Positions 1 through 8,416 of a stretch of 64,000 bases of DNA are shown here, one piece after another (positions within the stretch are counted from its first letter, which is position 1; each line of letters opens with the position of its first letter). Source of the DNA: Nitrospirota bacterium (GTDB taxonomy: Bacteria; Nitrospinota_A; UBA7883; JACRGQ01). The position numbers and the translations under genes were made by a program. Where the stretch lies: the NCBI GenBank assembly GCA_024275955.1, contig JAJRYD010000026.1, forward strand, positions 1 through 64,000. The letters are read 5' to 3'. The notes beneath the pieces were generated by a model that did not search any database, had not been told where the DNA came from, and saw only the letters and a list, made by a program, of their open reading frames with translations.

Positions 1-219
1 GAATTGATTAGAACAATAAAAAGTATAAGTGGCAGAGAGATGTTTAAGCTATGCCCAGATCTGCGAGAGGAGCTGTGGGGCGGCGAATTGTGGGGAGATC
101 GGTTTTATGTCGCAACTGTAGGAGAGGGCGGCAGTCGAGATGTGATTTTGAAATATGTTGCAGGGCAAGGGAAGAAGGAGCGGAGCGAAGCCGGTCAATT
201 GAGGCTCTTCAAGCCCTGA
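1..219 (+). CDS. tnpA: IS200/IS605-family transposase TnpA, C-terminal part only (cut by window edge)
   Basis: The frame is open from base 1, so the N-terminal part, including the usual HUH motif, lies outside the window. About 72 residues remain. The stretch LWGGELWGDRFYVATVGEGG followed by a VILKYVAGQG-like segment and a terminal QLRLF is the usual end of Y1-type (HUH) single-strand transposases of IS200/IS605, where the loop bearing the tyrosine lies further upstream. These enzymes cut and join single-stranded DNA at subterminal hairpins, and a hairpin of this kind follows 10 bases after the stop codon. No tnpB/IscB-like gene follows, so this is an IS200-like or solo element. A REP-associated transposase relative is the alternative. 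Whether the gene is intact cannot be judged here. Confidence 0.8.
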   Translation, partial: ELIRTIKSISGREMFKLCPDLREELWGGELWGDRFYVATVGEGGSRDVILKYVAGQGKKERSEAGQLRLFKP

Positions 220-228
220 CCCCTGATA

Positions 229-248
229 CCTCGCGGCTTGCCGCGGGG
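229..248 (+). repeat. Hairpin of the transposase right end
   Basis: CGCGGC-TT-GCCGCG (232-245) forms a perfect 6-bp stem, extended by a T-G wobble and two C-G pairs (229-231 with 246-248). IS200/IS605 elements carry such a subterminal hairpin just outside the transposase stop as the recognition structure for TnpA. The cleavage site itself cannot be fixed from one copy. Confidence 0.6.
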
Positions 249-819
249 AGCTTCATTACAGACTATTTTTTATCGGCCTTTGGAAGTACGCCGTCATCAG
301 AGCTGGGCGCTGTGTCAACCAAGCAAACGCAATAAGACAAGAGGCGTCCCCTTTGCGTAGGTTGGCGCCTTGTGCCGAATCTATCGCTTTAATTTCGGCT
401 CTTTGATTTGCTCATTGTTATCTCTCTTGCGGCTACGTCGGCAAAGCTTGCTACAGAGCATTACAGGTTCTCTAAACACCGAATATTTTAAAAGCTGTTT
501 GATAGCGTAAGAAGTAAACAGCTTAACCTGCAAGTTCATTTTTTTGCTTGGATTTTTGTAACAAAATCTACAGGCTCCGGCCAAAGAGTTGATCTGATAT
601 TTTCACAGCTTGCGGTCAAGCACCCTTTTTCTTGCTTTGCAGGTTTAAATAAGCATGAATATTTTTCCGGCCTAGTATGGCCATTTAAGGCGCAACCTTT
701 TGCGTGGAGCTTTGCGCCAGCCTCAAGCGGCCGACGGCTATATTTATTGGAAGGTTTGCGTCGATTAAAAAAAAATAATATAATCACCCGATATCTAAGG
801 GAGAGTCTTCCAAAGTTGC
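249..819. other. Gene-free spacer
   Basis: I see no supportable gene on either strand. Short frames at 381-584 and 536-787 (minus) look like translated non-coding DNA: poor start context, no family resemblance and cysteine/lysine-rich low-quality peptides. A loose hairpin with AGGCG and CGCCT arms lies at about 340-372. The only useful signal is the ribosome-binding sequence AAGGGAG at 797-803 before the next gene. Confidence 0.5.
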
Positions 820-1485
820 GTGATAAAAATAATGTTTAAAAATATCTTTCTTTTCCTGCTGTTGGTCATCGTATGGACGATAGCCGGCACCTATAGCGGA
901 AAAGACAGTTCCCCCCAACATTCAGTAGATAGGCTGGTAGAAGCTATCAAACAGCGCAACATTCTGACAGTCAGAAAATATACCGACATCAATCTAATAA
1001 TCTCCGGTCTTGTGGACGATCTCCTTGATAAGACGGTTGCAGATTATCAGCCAAAATCAGATTTAGAGGCAGTCGGCAAAGCAATCGGGATTGGAATGCT
1101 TGATACCTTAAAACCGAGTATAATCGCGTCCGGCAAAGAGAGCGTTGTAAATTTAATTGAAAAAGGTGTTTTTGAACCTAAAACTACCCGCAAAGAATCA
1201 CAAGCAATATCTCTTGCCGAAACGTGGAGCCGGACCGAAGGTATATTCAAGAATTACCGTGGAATCGAATATACGAGAAAAGAAGGAAGCAGTGCGTTTG
1301 TTGGGTTAAAACTCTACCATCATCAGTATGACGAAAGCTTTACTCTAGAACTGGAAATGGTAGATATGGACGGCTACTGGAAAGCAGTAAAACTGGTCAA
1401 TTTTTTAGAATTGCATAACCGTCTAATAGAGCTACAAAAAGCTAAAGCGGCAAAGGAAAAACCGGCATCTGCCGGCTCTTCCTAG
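820..1485 (+). CDS. Membrane-anchored DUF2939-like protein of unknown function
   Basis: This is a 221-residue protein. Residues 5-24 form one hydrophobic segment (FKNIFLFLLLVIVWTIAGTY), which could be an uncleaved anchor or a signal peptide. After it, the pattern SVDRLVEAIKQRNILTVRKYTDINLI resembles the start of DUF2939 proteins, where a helix with alternating polar residues precedes a tyrosine/asp-valine-asp stretch. A mixed alpha/beta remainder and a lysine/alanine-rich tail follow. DUF2939 members have no known biochemical role; the placement is by pattern only. The start could be GTG 820, with AAGGGAG 16 bases upstream, or ATG 832. It stands alone between a transposon remnant and a tRNA gene, with no operon partner. 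Confidence 0.55.
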   Translation: MIKIMFKNIFLFLLLVIVWTIAGTYSGKDSSPQHSVDRLVEAIKQRNILTVRKYTDINLIISGLVDDLLDKTVADYQPKSDLEAVGKAIGIGMLDTLKPSIIASGKESVVNLIEKGVFEPKTTRKESQAISLAETWSRTEGIFKNYRGIEYTRKEGSSAFVGLKLYHHQYDESFTLELEMVDMDGYWKAVKLVNFLELHNRLIELQKAKAAKEKPASAGSS

Positions 1486-1603
1486 TTTACAGGCTCGCGT
1501 TCCACGCCGCACACCAGCATAAAGCTGGAAAGATATTTAGTGCTGTTTCAAGTATCTCTTATTTTCAATAGTACCGACGGATAGCTTAAAAACTAACCGG
1601 CGC

Positions 1604-1627
1604 GAGAAATTGGTAGCGGGGGCAGGT
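1604..1627. repeat. Second copy of the tRNA-fMet 3' end (att-like)
   Basis: The bases reading GAAATTGGTAGCGGGGGCAGG at about 1606-1626 repeat the sequence at 1776-1797, which covers the CCA end, acceptor arm and T-stem 3' half of the tRNA-fMet gene plus a few bases downstream of it. The copies differ by one A in the run. They are about 170 bp apart and stand in direct orientation, as do the two ends of an element that has inserted into a tRNA 3' end. The 150 bp between them holds no gene, so only a scar would remain. Confidence 0.55.
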
Positions 1628-1781
1628 CTGAGGGAATTTATATAACCGCCTTCTATCCCCAGCAAGCTTAGGGATACCCCTCCCTCCTCGGTTGGGTACG
1701 AAGGCTCTGCTTCAAATCCTGCTTGGGCGGTAAAAGGCTTTGTCTCACCAGAAAGGTTTTTAAAGATGATATAGAGAAAAT

Positions 1782-1858
<77 letters not shown>

Positions 1859-1968
1859 TCGTTTTGTAAGCTTGTACTCCACTAAACCTGAATTGATAAA
1901 AATAACAGGCAAAAGGACAGCCACCCTTTATAGCAAAAGAAACCAGTTATGGCAAGTGTAACTGTTAA

Positions 1969-3693
1969 TTAAATCGGCAAGCTTATGGTAAAAGTGGTTC
2001 CCCCACCGTCTTTGCCGGAAAGGTCTATCGTGCCGTGATGGCTCTCTATAACATTAAAAACGGCTGAAAGGCCAAGCCCTGTCCCCTTTTTCTTGGTGGT
2101 GAAGAACGGCTCAAAAATTTTCGTAATATCGCTTTCCGGTATTCCATCACCTGTATCAGAAAAGGTAATTATACATTCTTCAGCACCCGATTTTTTGTTA
2201 GTCTCTCTGAAAACTGAGATAGATATTTCTCCGCCATTTTCCATAGCCTGTCCAGAGTTTATTAGGAGGTTCCAGAAAACCTGCTTAAGAGCTTCCGAAT
2301 CGGCTTCCAGCTCTAATGATTCATCCATCTTTGTCGCCACATTTATGGTGTCGCAATATTTCTTATCGTTACAAAAAAGAAGAAGTGCGTCATTGATTAT
2401 TTTGGCAATATTTGCATGCTTTACTCTTTTTATTTCGATAGATGAAAAGGAAAGAAACCGGGTAATCGTACTGTTTAGTCTGTCTATTTCCAGCAGAATT
2501 ATAGACATAAGTTTTTGGGCTGATTCGCTTTTAATCGTACCGCTTTTAAGAAGCTCTACAGACCCGCTGATAGACCCAAGAGGGTTTCTGATTTCATGGG
2601 CCAGCCCTGCTGAAATTCTGCCGATAGAGGCAAGTTTCTCGGCTTTTGTTATCGTCTTTTTCATTTCGCTCAGTTCGGTAACATCCTGAAAGATTACTAT
2701 GTAGCCCATTACATTTTGCGTGGAGTCTTTGTAGAGCGAGCAGTTCATATTGAGCAGTCTCTTTTCGCCGTTTTGAGAGAGATATTCCACTTCGGCATTG
2801 ACTGTTCCAGTTTCTTTGCTTTTTATCTCCGGCAGAAGAGTGTTGTTTTGGTTGTTTGGAAAAAAGCGGTAGAAACTTGTATGTTTTAAATCCTGCATCG
2901 GCAGGGCCAATAGTTTTATCGCGGCGTTATTGGCAGACATTACCTCTTTTTTCATATTTAATGCCAGAAAACCGCTACCCATGTTTGCGATAACGTTTTC
3001 GTGAAAAGCCTGAAGGGAGCTGAGGTCGCGGCTTTTTGAAAGAAGTGCTAGAAACGTACGTCTTACCTTTTGCGATAGTATGTCGGAAAGATAGGCGATA
3101 AGAAAAAAGGCGGCTATATGGGAAAGAACAGTGAAGAATACAAAGCCTTGAGAAAGAGGTTTTTCTCCAAGGGCAAACAGCGCGGTAGGCTGTATGATTT
3201 CGTAATACTCTAGGTTGCCCATCACTCCGTACAGGATGCTCGCCACGGAGGCTATGACATAGGTTGAAGGGCGCGGCAAGACTATCGCTGACGCGATAAT
3301 CGTAAACATGTAAAGAAAAGTGAACGGGCTGGCGACACCGCCCGCGAAGAATATGATGGCTGTTTCGATAATAATATCTATTGCCAGCTGGGAAATTAGG
3401 AACAGCGGATACTTTGATACCATCTTTAGCATCATTAGGTAGACTATCGACACAAGGTAAGTGGCGGCGGCCAGTATCGAAAGCATAAAAGGGAACTGTA
3501 GTTCGCTGAATTCCCTTTGGAACAATACAAGAAGGCCTAGAAAAAAGGAGATGACAACCATCCTAAAGATGGTCAGAGCTTTCATAAGCTCAATTTGTTC
3601 TTCGCTTTGAGAGTCAGTTACATTGATATTCATAGCTACAAAAGCGGTACGGTTACTGTCTTGGCCGCACTCCTTTTTACATTTCTGAAACAA
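1969..3693 (-). CDS. pilS: Type IV pilus sensor histidine kinase PilS
   Basis: This is a sensor kinase of 574 residues from TTG 3693, or 554 from ATG 3633 (Met21). Neither start has a good ribosome-binding site. I favour the later start because residues 1-20 are polar and unlike PilS. Hydrophobic segments at about 41-60, 68-90, 97-117, 123-140, 143-160 and 183-203 form the six-helix PilS membrane domain. A PAS domain follows at about 228-345. The HisKA H-box AGLAHEIRNPL puts the phospho-acceptor at His366. The ATPase N-box is FWNLLINSGQAM (473-484), with later DTGDGIPE and GTGLGLS boxes. It should phosphorylate PilR (27241-28605, about 24 kb away) and so control sigma-54 transcription of pilin genes. 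It is the last gene of the pilT-pilC cluster. Confidence 0.88.
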   Translation of the reverse strand: MFQKCKKECGQDSNRTAFVAMNINVTDSQSEEQIELMKALTIFRMVVISFFLGLLVLFQREFSELQFPFMLSILAAATYLVSIVYLMMLKMVSKYPLFLISQLAIDIIIETAIIFFAGGVASPFTFLYMFTIIASAIVLPRPSTYVIASVASILYGVMGNLEYYEIIQPTALFALGEKPLSQGFVFFTVLSHIAAFFLIAYLSDILSQKVRRTFLALLSKSRDLSSLQAFHENVIANMGSGFLALNMKKEVMSANNAAIKLLALPMQDLKHTSFYRFFPNNQNNTLLPEIKSKETGTVNAEVEYLSQNGEKRLLNMNCSLYKDSTQNVMGYIVIFQDVTELSEMKKTITKAEKLASIGRISAGLAHEIRNPLGSISGSVELLKSGTIKSESAQKLMSIILLEIDRLNSTITRFLSFSSIEIKRVKHANIAKIINDALLLFCNDKKYCDTINVATKMDESLELEADSEALKQVFWNLLINSGQAMENGGEISISVFRETNKKSGAEECIITFSDTGDGIPESDITKIFEPFFTTKKKGTGLGLSAVFNVIESHHGTIDLSGKDGGGTTFTISLPI

Positions 3694-3706
3694 TCAAGGA
3701 GGAATG

Positions 3707-4903
3707 CTATACGCCGGAACCCATCTGGAATATCGGCATATACATAGCGATAACAACATAGCCGATGGTAATACCCAGAAACACCATCAACAAAGGCTCC
3801 ATCATAGATGTAAGAGCGTCGACGGCATCATCGACCTCGGCTTCGTAAAAGTCGGCTATTTTCGCCATCATCGTATCAAGCGCTCCGGTTTCCTCGCCGA
3901 CTGCTATCATGCTTATAACCATCATCGGGAACAGTCCTTGCGCTCTTAACGGGTCAGACAGCCCCTTACCCTGCTTAATATCGTCGATCAATTCCAGTAG
4001 CGCGCCCTCCAGCACCTTGTTGCCCGATGTTCTGGCGGTAATCTCCAGCCCTTCTATTATCGGCACGCCGGAAGCTATGAGGGTTCCCATAGTACGGCAG
4101 AACTTGGCGACAGAAACTTTTTGTACAAGCATTCCTATTACAGGAGCTTTTAGTATCAATCTATCCAGAGCGAGTTGCCCTTTTTCTGTGGCGTAAATCT
4201 TTTTAATAGCAAAAAAGAAAGCAATAGGCGCAAAAAGAAAAAGGTACCATTGCTGAACCATAAAATTGCTCAGGAACACGACAGACTGCGTAACTTTCGG
4301 CAGTTCCCTTCCGCCCATCTCTCCAAACATTTCCGCGAACTGGGGGATGATGAAAACAAGAAGAAAAGTTACCACGGTGCCGGCGATAACCATGATACTC
4401 GCGGGGTATACCATTGCCGATTTTATTTTGCTTTGCAGTGCCGCCGCTTTTTCTATATATTCTGCTAATCTCATGAAAATGGTGTCAAGGATACCGCCTA
4501 CCTCACCCGCTTCAACCATGTTGCAGAAAAGGTCGTCAAAAATCTTTGGGTGCCGTCTTAGTGCTTCCGCGAATGTTTCACCCTGTTCAAGACGCGATTT
4601 GACATCCGTGCAGGCTCTCATAAGCATTTTGTTTTCGCCGCCGGTACCGAGTATTTCGAGACATTTAACCAGCGGGAGACCGGCGTCAATCATTACGGAG
4701 AACTGTCTTACGAATACGACTATGTTTTTAAGAGTTGGAGCTGGGCCTTGCCCGCCGAAAAGATCTTTTGGTTTTTCTTTAAGGCCGATCGGGGTGATCC
4801 GCATTTTTTTGAGAATCGCCGTGGCATGTTCAAGCGAGTCTGCGTCCAGATCTCCCTTTTTTATGCCGAATTTCGTCTGGAACTTATAGGAAAATTCAGG
4901 CAT
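3707..4903 (-). CDS. pilC: Type IV pilus inner-membrane platform protein PilC
   Basis: The 398 residues have the usual length and layout of the PilC/GspF family. A soluble N-terminal domain opens with FSYKFQTKFGIKKGDLDADS and is followed by two repeated cytoplasmic T2SSF domains (about 65-190 and 270-395), each starting with a FVRQFSVMIDAGLPLVKCLE-type or FCRTMGTLIASGVPIIEGLE-type stretch. Transmembrane helices lie at about 165-190, 220-240 and 370-392. PilC sits beneath the pilus, binds the PilB/PilT hexamers and transmits their motion to pilin assembly and retraction. The start ATG overlaps the stop of the upstream cNMP-domain gene by one base, so translation is probably coupled. Confidence 0.93.
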   Translation of the reverse strand: MPEFSYKFQTKFGIKKGDLDADSLEHATAILKKMRITPIGLKEKPKDLFGGQGPAPTLKNIVVFVRQFSVMIDAGLPLVKCLEILGTGGENKMLMRACTDVKSRLEQGETFAEALRRHPKIFDDLFCNMVEAGEVGGILDTIFMRLAEYIEKAAALQSKIKSAMVYPASIMVIAGTVVTFLLVFIIPQFAEMFGEMGGRELPKVTQSVVFLSNFMVQQWYLFLFAPIAFFFAIKKIYATEKGQLALDRLILKAPVIGMLVQKVSVAKFCRTMGTLIASGVPIIEGLEITARTSGNKVLEGALLELIDDIKQGKGLSDPLRAQGLFPMMVISMIAVGEETGALDTMMAKIADFYEAEVDDAVDALTSMMEPLLMVFLGITIGYVVIAMYMPIFQMGSGV

Positions 4904-5322
4904 TATCTATCGGTCTCTTTTATGGAGAAAGAATCTATAGATCTTTTGGCCTGCTCAAGTTTAAGGCCGATATTAACCAGCTTGTTCGTTATATCTCTTA
5001 GCCGGTCTATAAGAGAGTTTATAATTATTTTCATGTCATCGGGGCATTGGTCGAGAAGGTCGTTAAAACTTTTTTTATCTATAATCCCGACTTCTACATC
5101 TCCAACAGCGGTAGCGGTGGCAGACCTGACAGTCTCCTGAAAGAGTCCCATTTCACCAAAAATATCTCCCTTTTTCAAAAGACCTATCCTCACGTTTCTT
5201 TTACCGACTTTTTTCGAGATAGATACTCCGCCGGAAATGACAATATACGCTTTTTGAGACATTATCCCTTCGGTTACTATCACTTCGCTATCGGCATAAC
5301 GCTCAATAACAGGCGTGTTCAC
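4903..5322 (-). CDS. Small cyclic-nucleotide-binding-domain protein in the pilus operon
   Basis: The 139 residues form one cNMP-binding (CAP-like) beta-roll and a helical tail, with no DNA-binding domain. The phosphate-binding cassette is visible as KGDIFGEMGLFQETVRSATA, with the conserved GEMG and RSATA motifs that in CRP-type proteins hold the cyclic nucleotide phosphate. The tail has a predicted amphipathic helix (about 92-130). It lies between a zinc-ribbon protein (4-base ATGA overlap) and pilC (1-base overlap), so it is co-translated with pilus motor parts. I infer a signal-reading subunit for pilus motility. The ligand could be cAMP, cGMP, c-di-GMP or none. Standalone domains like this are often annotated only as Crp/Fnr-type proteins. 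Confidence 0.85.
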   Translation of the reverse strand: MNTPVIERYADSEVIVTEGIMSQKAYIVISGGVSISKKVGKRNVRIGLLKKGDIFGEMGLFQETVRSATATAVGDVEVGIIDKKSFNDLLDQCPDDMKIIINSLIDRLRDITNKLVNIGLKLEQAKRSIDSFSIKETDR

Positions 5323-5930
5323 GCCGATTTACCGAGCTTTTCCATCTCTTCGAAGAAGACTTTATAGGAGATGCCGTATTCGTTTGTCAATCCGGTAATC
5401 GCCTCGGCAAGCTGCTCGCCTTTTTTCACGAAGTCGTCAGACGATATTACGGCGTTCACGCTCATTGCGAAAGCCTGCATGCTGTCGAACGATTTCACGT
5501 TGGAACCGATATAGAGAACAAAAATTTTTCTTCGCTTGTCCATCGTGGCGGCTTGCAGAGTTTCCAGTATGGAAGGCCCGTCGTGAGGCACTTTTTCAAA
5601 TTCTTCCGTTATTATTATCAGCCTGTAGGAATTAAACCTCAAGATACTGTTCGCCTCTTTATGGCTTGTTGGGGCGTGAAGCTGGTATCCCATTTTTTCA
5701 ACCATTCCTTTAAGTAGTTTCGATTCCGTATGGCATATCATCGCGCCTGGCTGTTTGGAGCCGGCGGAAAAAACCGCCGGCGCCGCCGCGTTTTTGGTAA
5801 TCGGATCTTTAGAGGAGATAGTGACCTTGCCTTTGCATGATGGGCAATTAAAGCTGAACGCTTTTCCTTTCGGGATTTTTTCGTCAGGGACATTGATTTT
5901 CGTATTACAGTTTTCGCATATTATTTCCAT
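5319..5930 (-). CDS. MJ0042-type zinc-ribbon protein with a receiver-like C-terminal domain
   Basis: The 203 residues start with a zinc ribbon of the MJ0042 family: IICENCNTKINVPDEKIP, then FNCPSCKGKV. This gives two CxxC pairs (Cys5, Cys8 and Cys29, Cys32 approximately) for one Zn ion. A proline/alanine linker follows, and then about 130 residues with alternating beta/alpha pattern (LLKGMVEKMGYQLH..., YRLIIITEEFEKVP..., KIFVLYIGSNV..., FAMSVNAVISSDDFVKK). These look like a response-regulator receiver fold that seems to lack the usual aspartate phosphorylation site. The gene sits 5 bases after pilT and overlaps the cNMP gene by 4, so it belongs to the motility operon. A regulatory or localisation role at the pilus motor is inference. 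Confidence 0.75.
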   Translation of the reverse strand: MEIICENCNTKINVPDEKIPKGKAFSFNCPSCKGKVTISSKDPITKNAAAPAVFSAGSKQPGAMICHTESKLLKGMVEKMGYQLHAPTSHKEANSILRFNSYRLIIITEEFEKVPHDGPSILETLQAATMDKRRKIFVLYIGSNVKSFDSMQAFAMSVNAVISSDDFVKKGEQLAEAITGLTNEYGISYKVFFEEMEKLGKSA

Positions 5931-5935
5931 CGTGC

Positions 5936-7141
5936 CTACCTCATCCTCTTTTTCATTTTCTTAATCTCCTTGTCTCTCTCGTCTGAGTAGTCGTCGTCAA
6001 TAGAGAGGTCAGCGCCGAGTTCGGAGGTCGACTCTCCACGCTCGTGTTTGACAAGGTCGATACCGCGTCCTACAGCCGCCTTCATCGAGGCGTATGCCGT
6101 CGCTGTCTCTTCGGTTATTTCGCCAGCCTTGTACGCCTCGATAAGCGAATTATCGAAAGTAGTCCAGCCGTAAGGCTTGGACTGCTCTATTATCTCGTAA
6201 TAGGTTTTTCCTTCCGATTCGCCGTTGAGTATTACATCCTGCACCCGCATATTACTGCCCATTATTTCTAGTATCGCTTTTCTTCCGCCGCCCACTTTTG
6301 GTACAAGCCTTTGACAGACTATCCATCTTACCGTTTCGGCAAGCCGTATCCTCATTTGTGTCTCTTCTTCTTTGTCAAACATACCTACGATACGGTTAAT
6401 CGTCTGCCCGGCGTTTACGGTGTGCAGGGTGCTTACGACAAGGTGGCCTGTCTCTGCCGCGCTTATGCCTATCTCTACCGTTTCCCTGTCGCGCATTTCG
6501 CCCACCAGTATTACTTTTGGGGCCTGCCTTAGTGCCGCTCTTAAGCCGGTAGCGAAAGAATCGAAGTCCTGTCCCAGCTCTCTTTGGTTGAATGTCGCCT
6601 GCTTGTGGGGGTGTACAAACTCGACAGGGTCCTCAAGCGTTACCACATGAACAGACTTGGTGTCGTTTATATGGTCAAGCATAGCGGCGAGTGATGTCGA
6701 TTTACCAGAGCCTGTCGCGCCGGTGACCAAAACGATACCGTTTTTCTCTTTTGCTATTTCGTAGAATACTTCCGGCAGTTTGAGTTCCTTTACTGTCGGT
6801 ATCCGTGTCTCTAGTTTTCTCATTACGATGGTGTAGCTTCCCTTTTGCGAAAAAGCGTTCACCCTAAACCTCGCCTTACCCTCAAGGAAGTAGGCGCAGT
6901 CGGCAGAGCCTTGGGCAAGAAGCGTATTGGTAAGCCTTCTATCCTGATTTATAAGTATCAGTGCTATCTGCTCTGTCTGGAACGGAGTAAGCTTTTTTAT
7001 CGCCGGTGCCATCCCTACTTCGGTCAGCTCGCCGGAGCTTTCGACCTGAAGCGGCTTGCCTACGGTAACATTAAGATCCGAGACGTTTGAAAACGACTCA
7101 AGCATGGTAGCAAGAATATAGTCAAGATCAGCCTGTTTCAT
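5936..7141 (-). CDS. pilT: Pilus retraction ATPase, PilT/PilU family
   Basis: A 401-residue secretion ATPase. An N-terminal PAS-like domain covers about 1-110. The RecA-like core has Walker A GATGSGKSTS (141-150), the Asp box VVTLEDPVEF (about 167-175), the Walker B segment KVILVGEMRDRET (209-221) and the His box TGHLVVSTLHT. PilT hexamers pull type IV pili back into the cell and drive twitching and DNA uptake. The C-terminal AIRNLIRE motif, needed for retraction in classical PilT, is not recognisable; the aligned stretch reads RVQDVILNGE. That makes a PilU-like or divergent PilT role possible. The tail after residue 370 is unusually acidic, then lysine/arginine-rich. It is the first gene of the minus-strand motility operon. 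Confidence 0.88.
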   Translation of the reverse strand: MKQADLDYILATMLESFSNVSDLNVTVGKPLQVESSGELTEVGMAPAIKKLTPFQTEQIALILINQDRRLTNTLLAQGSADCAYFLEGKARFRVNAFSQKGSYTIVMRKLETRIPTVKELKLPEVFYEIAKEKNGIVLVTGATGSGKSTSLAAMLDHINDTKSVHVVTLEDPVEFVHPHKQATFNQRELGQDFDSFATGLRAALRQAPKVILVGEMRDRETVEIGISAAETGHLVVSTLHTVNAGQTINRIVGMFDKEEETQMRIRLAETVRWIVCQRLVPKVGGGRKAILEIMGSNMRVQDVILNGESEGKTYYEIIEQSKPYGWTTFDNSLIEAYKAGEITEETATAYASMKAAVGRGIDLVKHERGESTSELGADLSIDDDYSDERDKEIKKMKKRMR

Positions 7142-7294
7142 TCAGATCCCCTCTTAAGTGGTAAAACGCTATACCATTTTCTACGGAAAACCCCACTAGA
7201 GTCAAGCCTTTGGAGCTTTTATTGCAGACTTTGCACAAGTAGGCTGTTGTTACTCTTCCCAAAACAGCTGGTTGTGTGCAGAAACCGACAGCAT

Positions 7295-7330
7295 AGGCAT
7301 TCTTGCCTGAGTCGCAGACAGGAATGTCTG
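7295..7330. repeat. Two adjacent small hairpins in the pilT-dnaJ spacer
   Basis: AGGCA-TTCT-TGCCT (7295-7308) and CAGACA-GGAA-TGTCTG (7315-7330) are perfect stems of 5 and 6 bp with four-base loops, 6 bases apart. There is no T-run, so they are not typical terminators. They look like short REP-type palindromes. The remaining spacer (7142-7376) shows no gene. Confidence 0.45.
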
Positions 7331-7376
7331 AGCTACTACGCAGGTGCCTCCCTTTTTGCGTACTCTGCGGTGAGTT

Positions 7377-8297
7377 TTATAACCCTGTACTTTGGAGTTT
7401 TGCCAGTAGTTCTTTTTGTTCTTTGGTCAGTTTTTTGGGGATTTGGTATCCGATTTCTATATAAAGGTCGCCCTTTTTGCCTGTTTTCATAGATTTCACC
7501 CCTCCGCCTTTGATGCGGATTTTCTGCCCCGGCCTGGTGCCTGCCGGCGCTTTTATCTTTTTTGGGCCGTCAAAAGTCTCCACCTCTAGCGGTCCGCCAA
7601 GAAGCCCTGTCGTAAGCTCTATCTCTTTTTGGATGATAAGGTCGTCCTTCTCCCGTTTGATGGTAGGGTGATGGTTAATCCTCACCTCGATAAAGAGGTC
7701 GCCCCTTCTATTTTGGTGTAGATTCCCTTTACCCGGAAGCCTTAGCTTTCCTCCATTTTGTATTCCAGCCGGTATTTTGACGTTTACCGACTCGTTTTTA
7801 CCGCCTGTCTGAAAACTTATCTGCCGTTCCCCCCCTTTTACCGACTCCTCCAGCGATATATCAAGTTGAGAGGTGACATCAAGATTTACCATCTGATGGC
7901 CGAATCCTCCGCCAAACGGGTCGCCCCCGCCCCCAAACCTGCTTCTTCCAGCTCTGCCGGCAGATGCCCCCCCACCCCTGCCGAACCCGCCGCCGAAGAT
8001 ATCACCCAGTCCAAAATCGCGTAATATGTCGTTTATATTGGTTCCGCGAAAGATATCGTCCTGAGAATACTTTTGGTGAAACTTTTCACTGCCGAACATA
8101 TCGTAGTTTTTTCGTTTTTTGGGGTCGGAGAGGACGGCGTATGCCTCGCTTACCTTTTTGAATTTATCTTCCGCGCTTTTTTTACCTTCGTTTCTATCCG
8201 GGTGGTACTTTTTGGCAAGTTTTCGGTATGCCGATTTAATTTCGCCGGCAGACGCTTTTTTGTCTATTCCTAGAGTTTTATAATAATCTTCAGCCAT
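7377..8297 (-). CDS. cbpA: DnaJ-class co-chaperone without zinc finger (CbpA type)
   Basis: The 306 residues follow the type II Hsp40 plan. The J-domain covers 1-70, with the catalytic His-Pro-Asp at 32-34 ([10 protein letters not shown]). A glycine/phenylalanine-rich linker lies at about 95-140 ([11 protein letters not shown] and further GGGG runs). Two beta-barrel substrate domains follow, from [20 protein letters not shown] onward. The CxxCxGxG zinc repeats of true DnaJ are absent, which points to CbpA/DnaJ2. The protein should stimulate DnaK's ATPase and hand over unfolded proteins in the cytoplasm. No dnaK or grpE is nearby. It is divergent from the cytochrome operon and separated from pilT by 235 bases. 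Confidence 0.9.
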   Translation of the reverse strand: MAEDYYKTLGIDKKASAGEIKSAYRKLAKKYHPDRNEGKKSAEDKFKKVSEAYAVLSDPKKRKNYDMFGSEKFHQKYSQDDIFRGTNINDILRDFGLGDIFGGGFGRGGGASAGRAGRSRFGGGGDPFGGGFGHQMVNLDVTSQLDISLEESVKGGERQISFQTGGKNESVNVKIPAGIQNGGKLRLPGKGNLHQNRRGDLFIEVRINHHPTIKREKDDLIIQKEIELTTGLLGGPLEVETFDGPKKIKAPAGTRPGQKIRIKGGGVKSMKTGKKGDLYIEIGYQIPKKLTKEQKELLAKLQSTGL

Positions 8298-8400
8298 ATT
8301 TTTTTAGTTTTGACAGTTTTTAAAAAGTGGGATGCTTTTTCCATAAGAGTTTTAAATATTTTATATAGAGTTGTTTTTTTCCTTTATCCTCTTAAAGCGG

Positions 8401-8406
8401 TATAAT
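8401..8406 (+). promoter_or_regulatory. Possible -10 box of the cytochrome bc operon
   Basis: A perfect TATAAT stands 10 bases before the ATG of the multihaem cytochrome gene. No matching -35 lies at 16-18 bases, and there is no Shine-Dalgarno sequence between it and the ATG. If it is real, transcription would start at or within a few bases of the start codon, giving a nearly leaderless mRNA. The region is AT-rich, so a chance match is possible. Confidence 0.3.
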
Positions 8407-8416
8407 TCTCAGCATA

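Noticed and set aside
536-787. Small minus-strand gene in the first spacer
   Set aside because: No ribosome-binding sequence, no motif and low-complexity composition.
2093-2689. Plus-strand frame of 198 residues inside pilS
   Set aside because: It is a shadow of the pilS coding strand: serine-rich, without family motifs, while the minus strand has complete HisKA/HATPase motifs.
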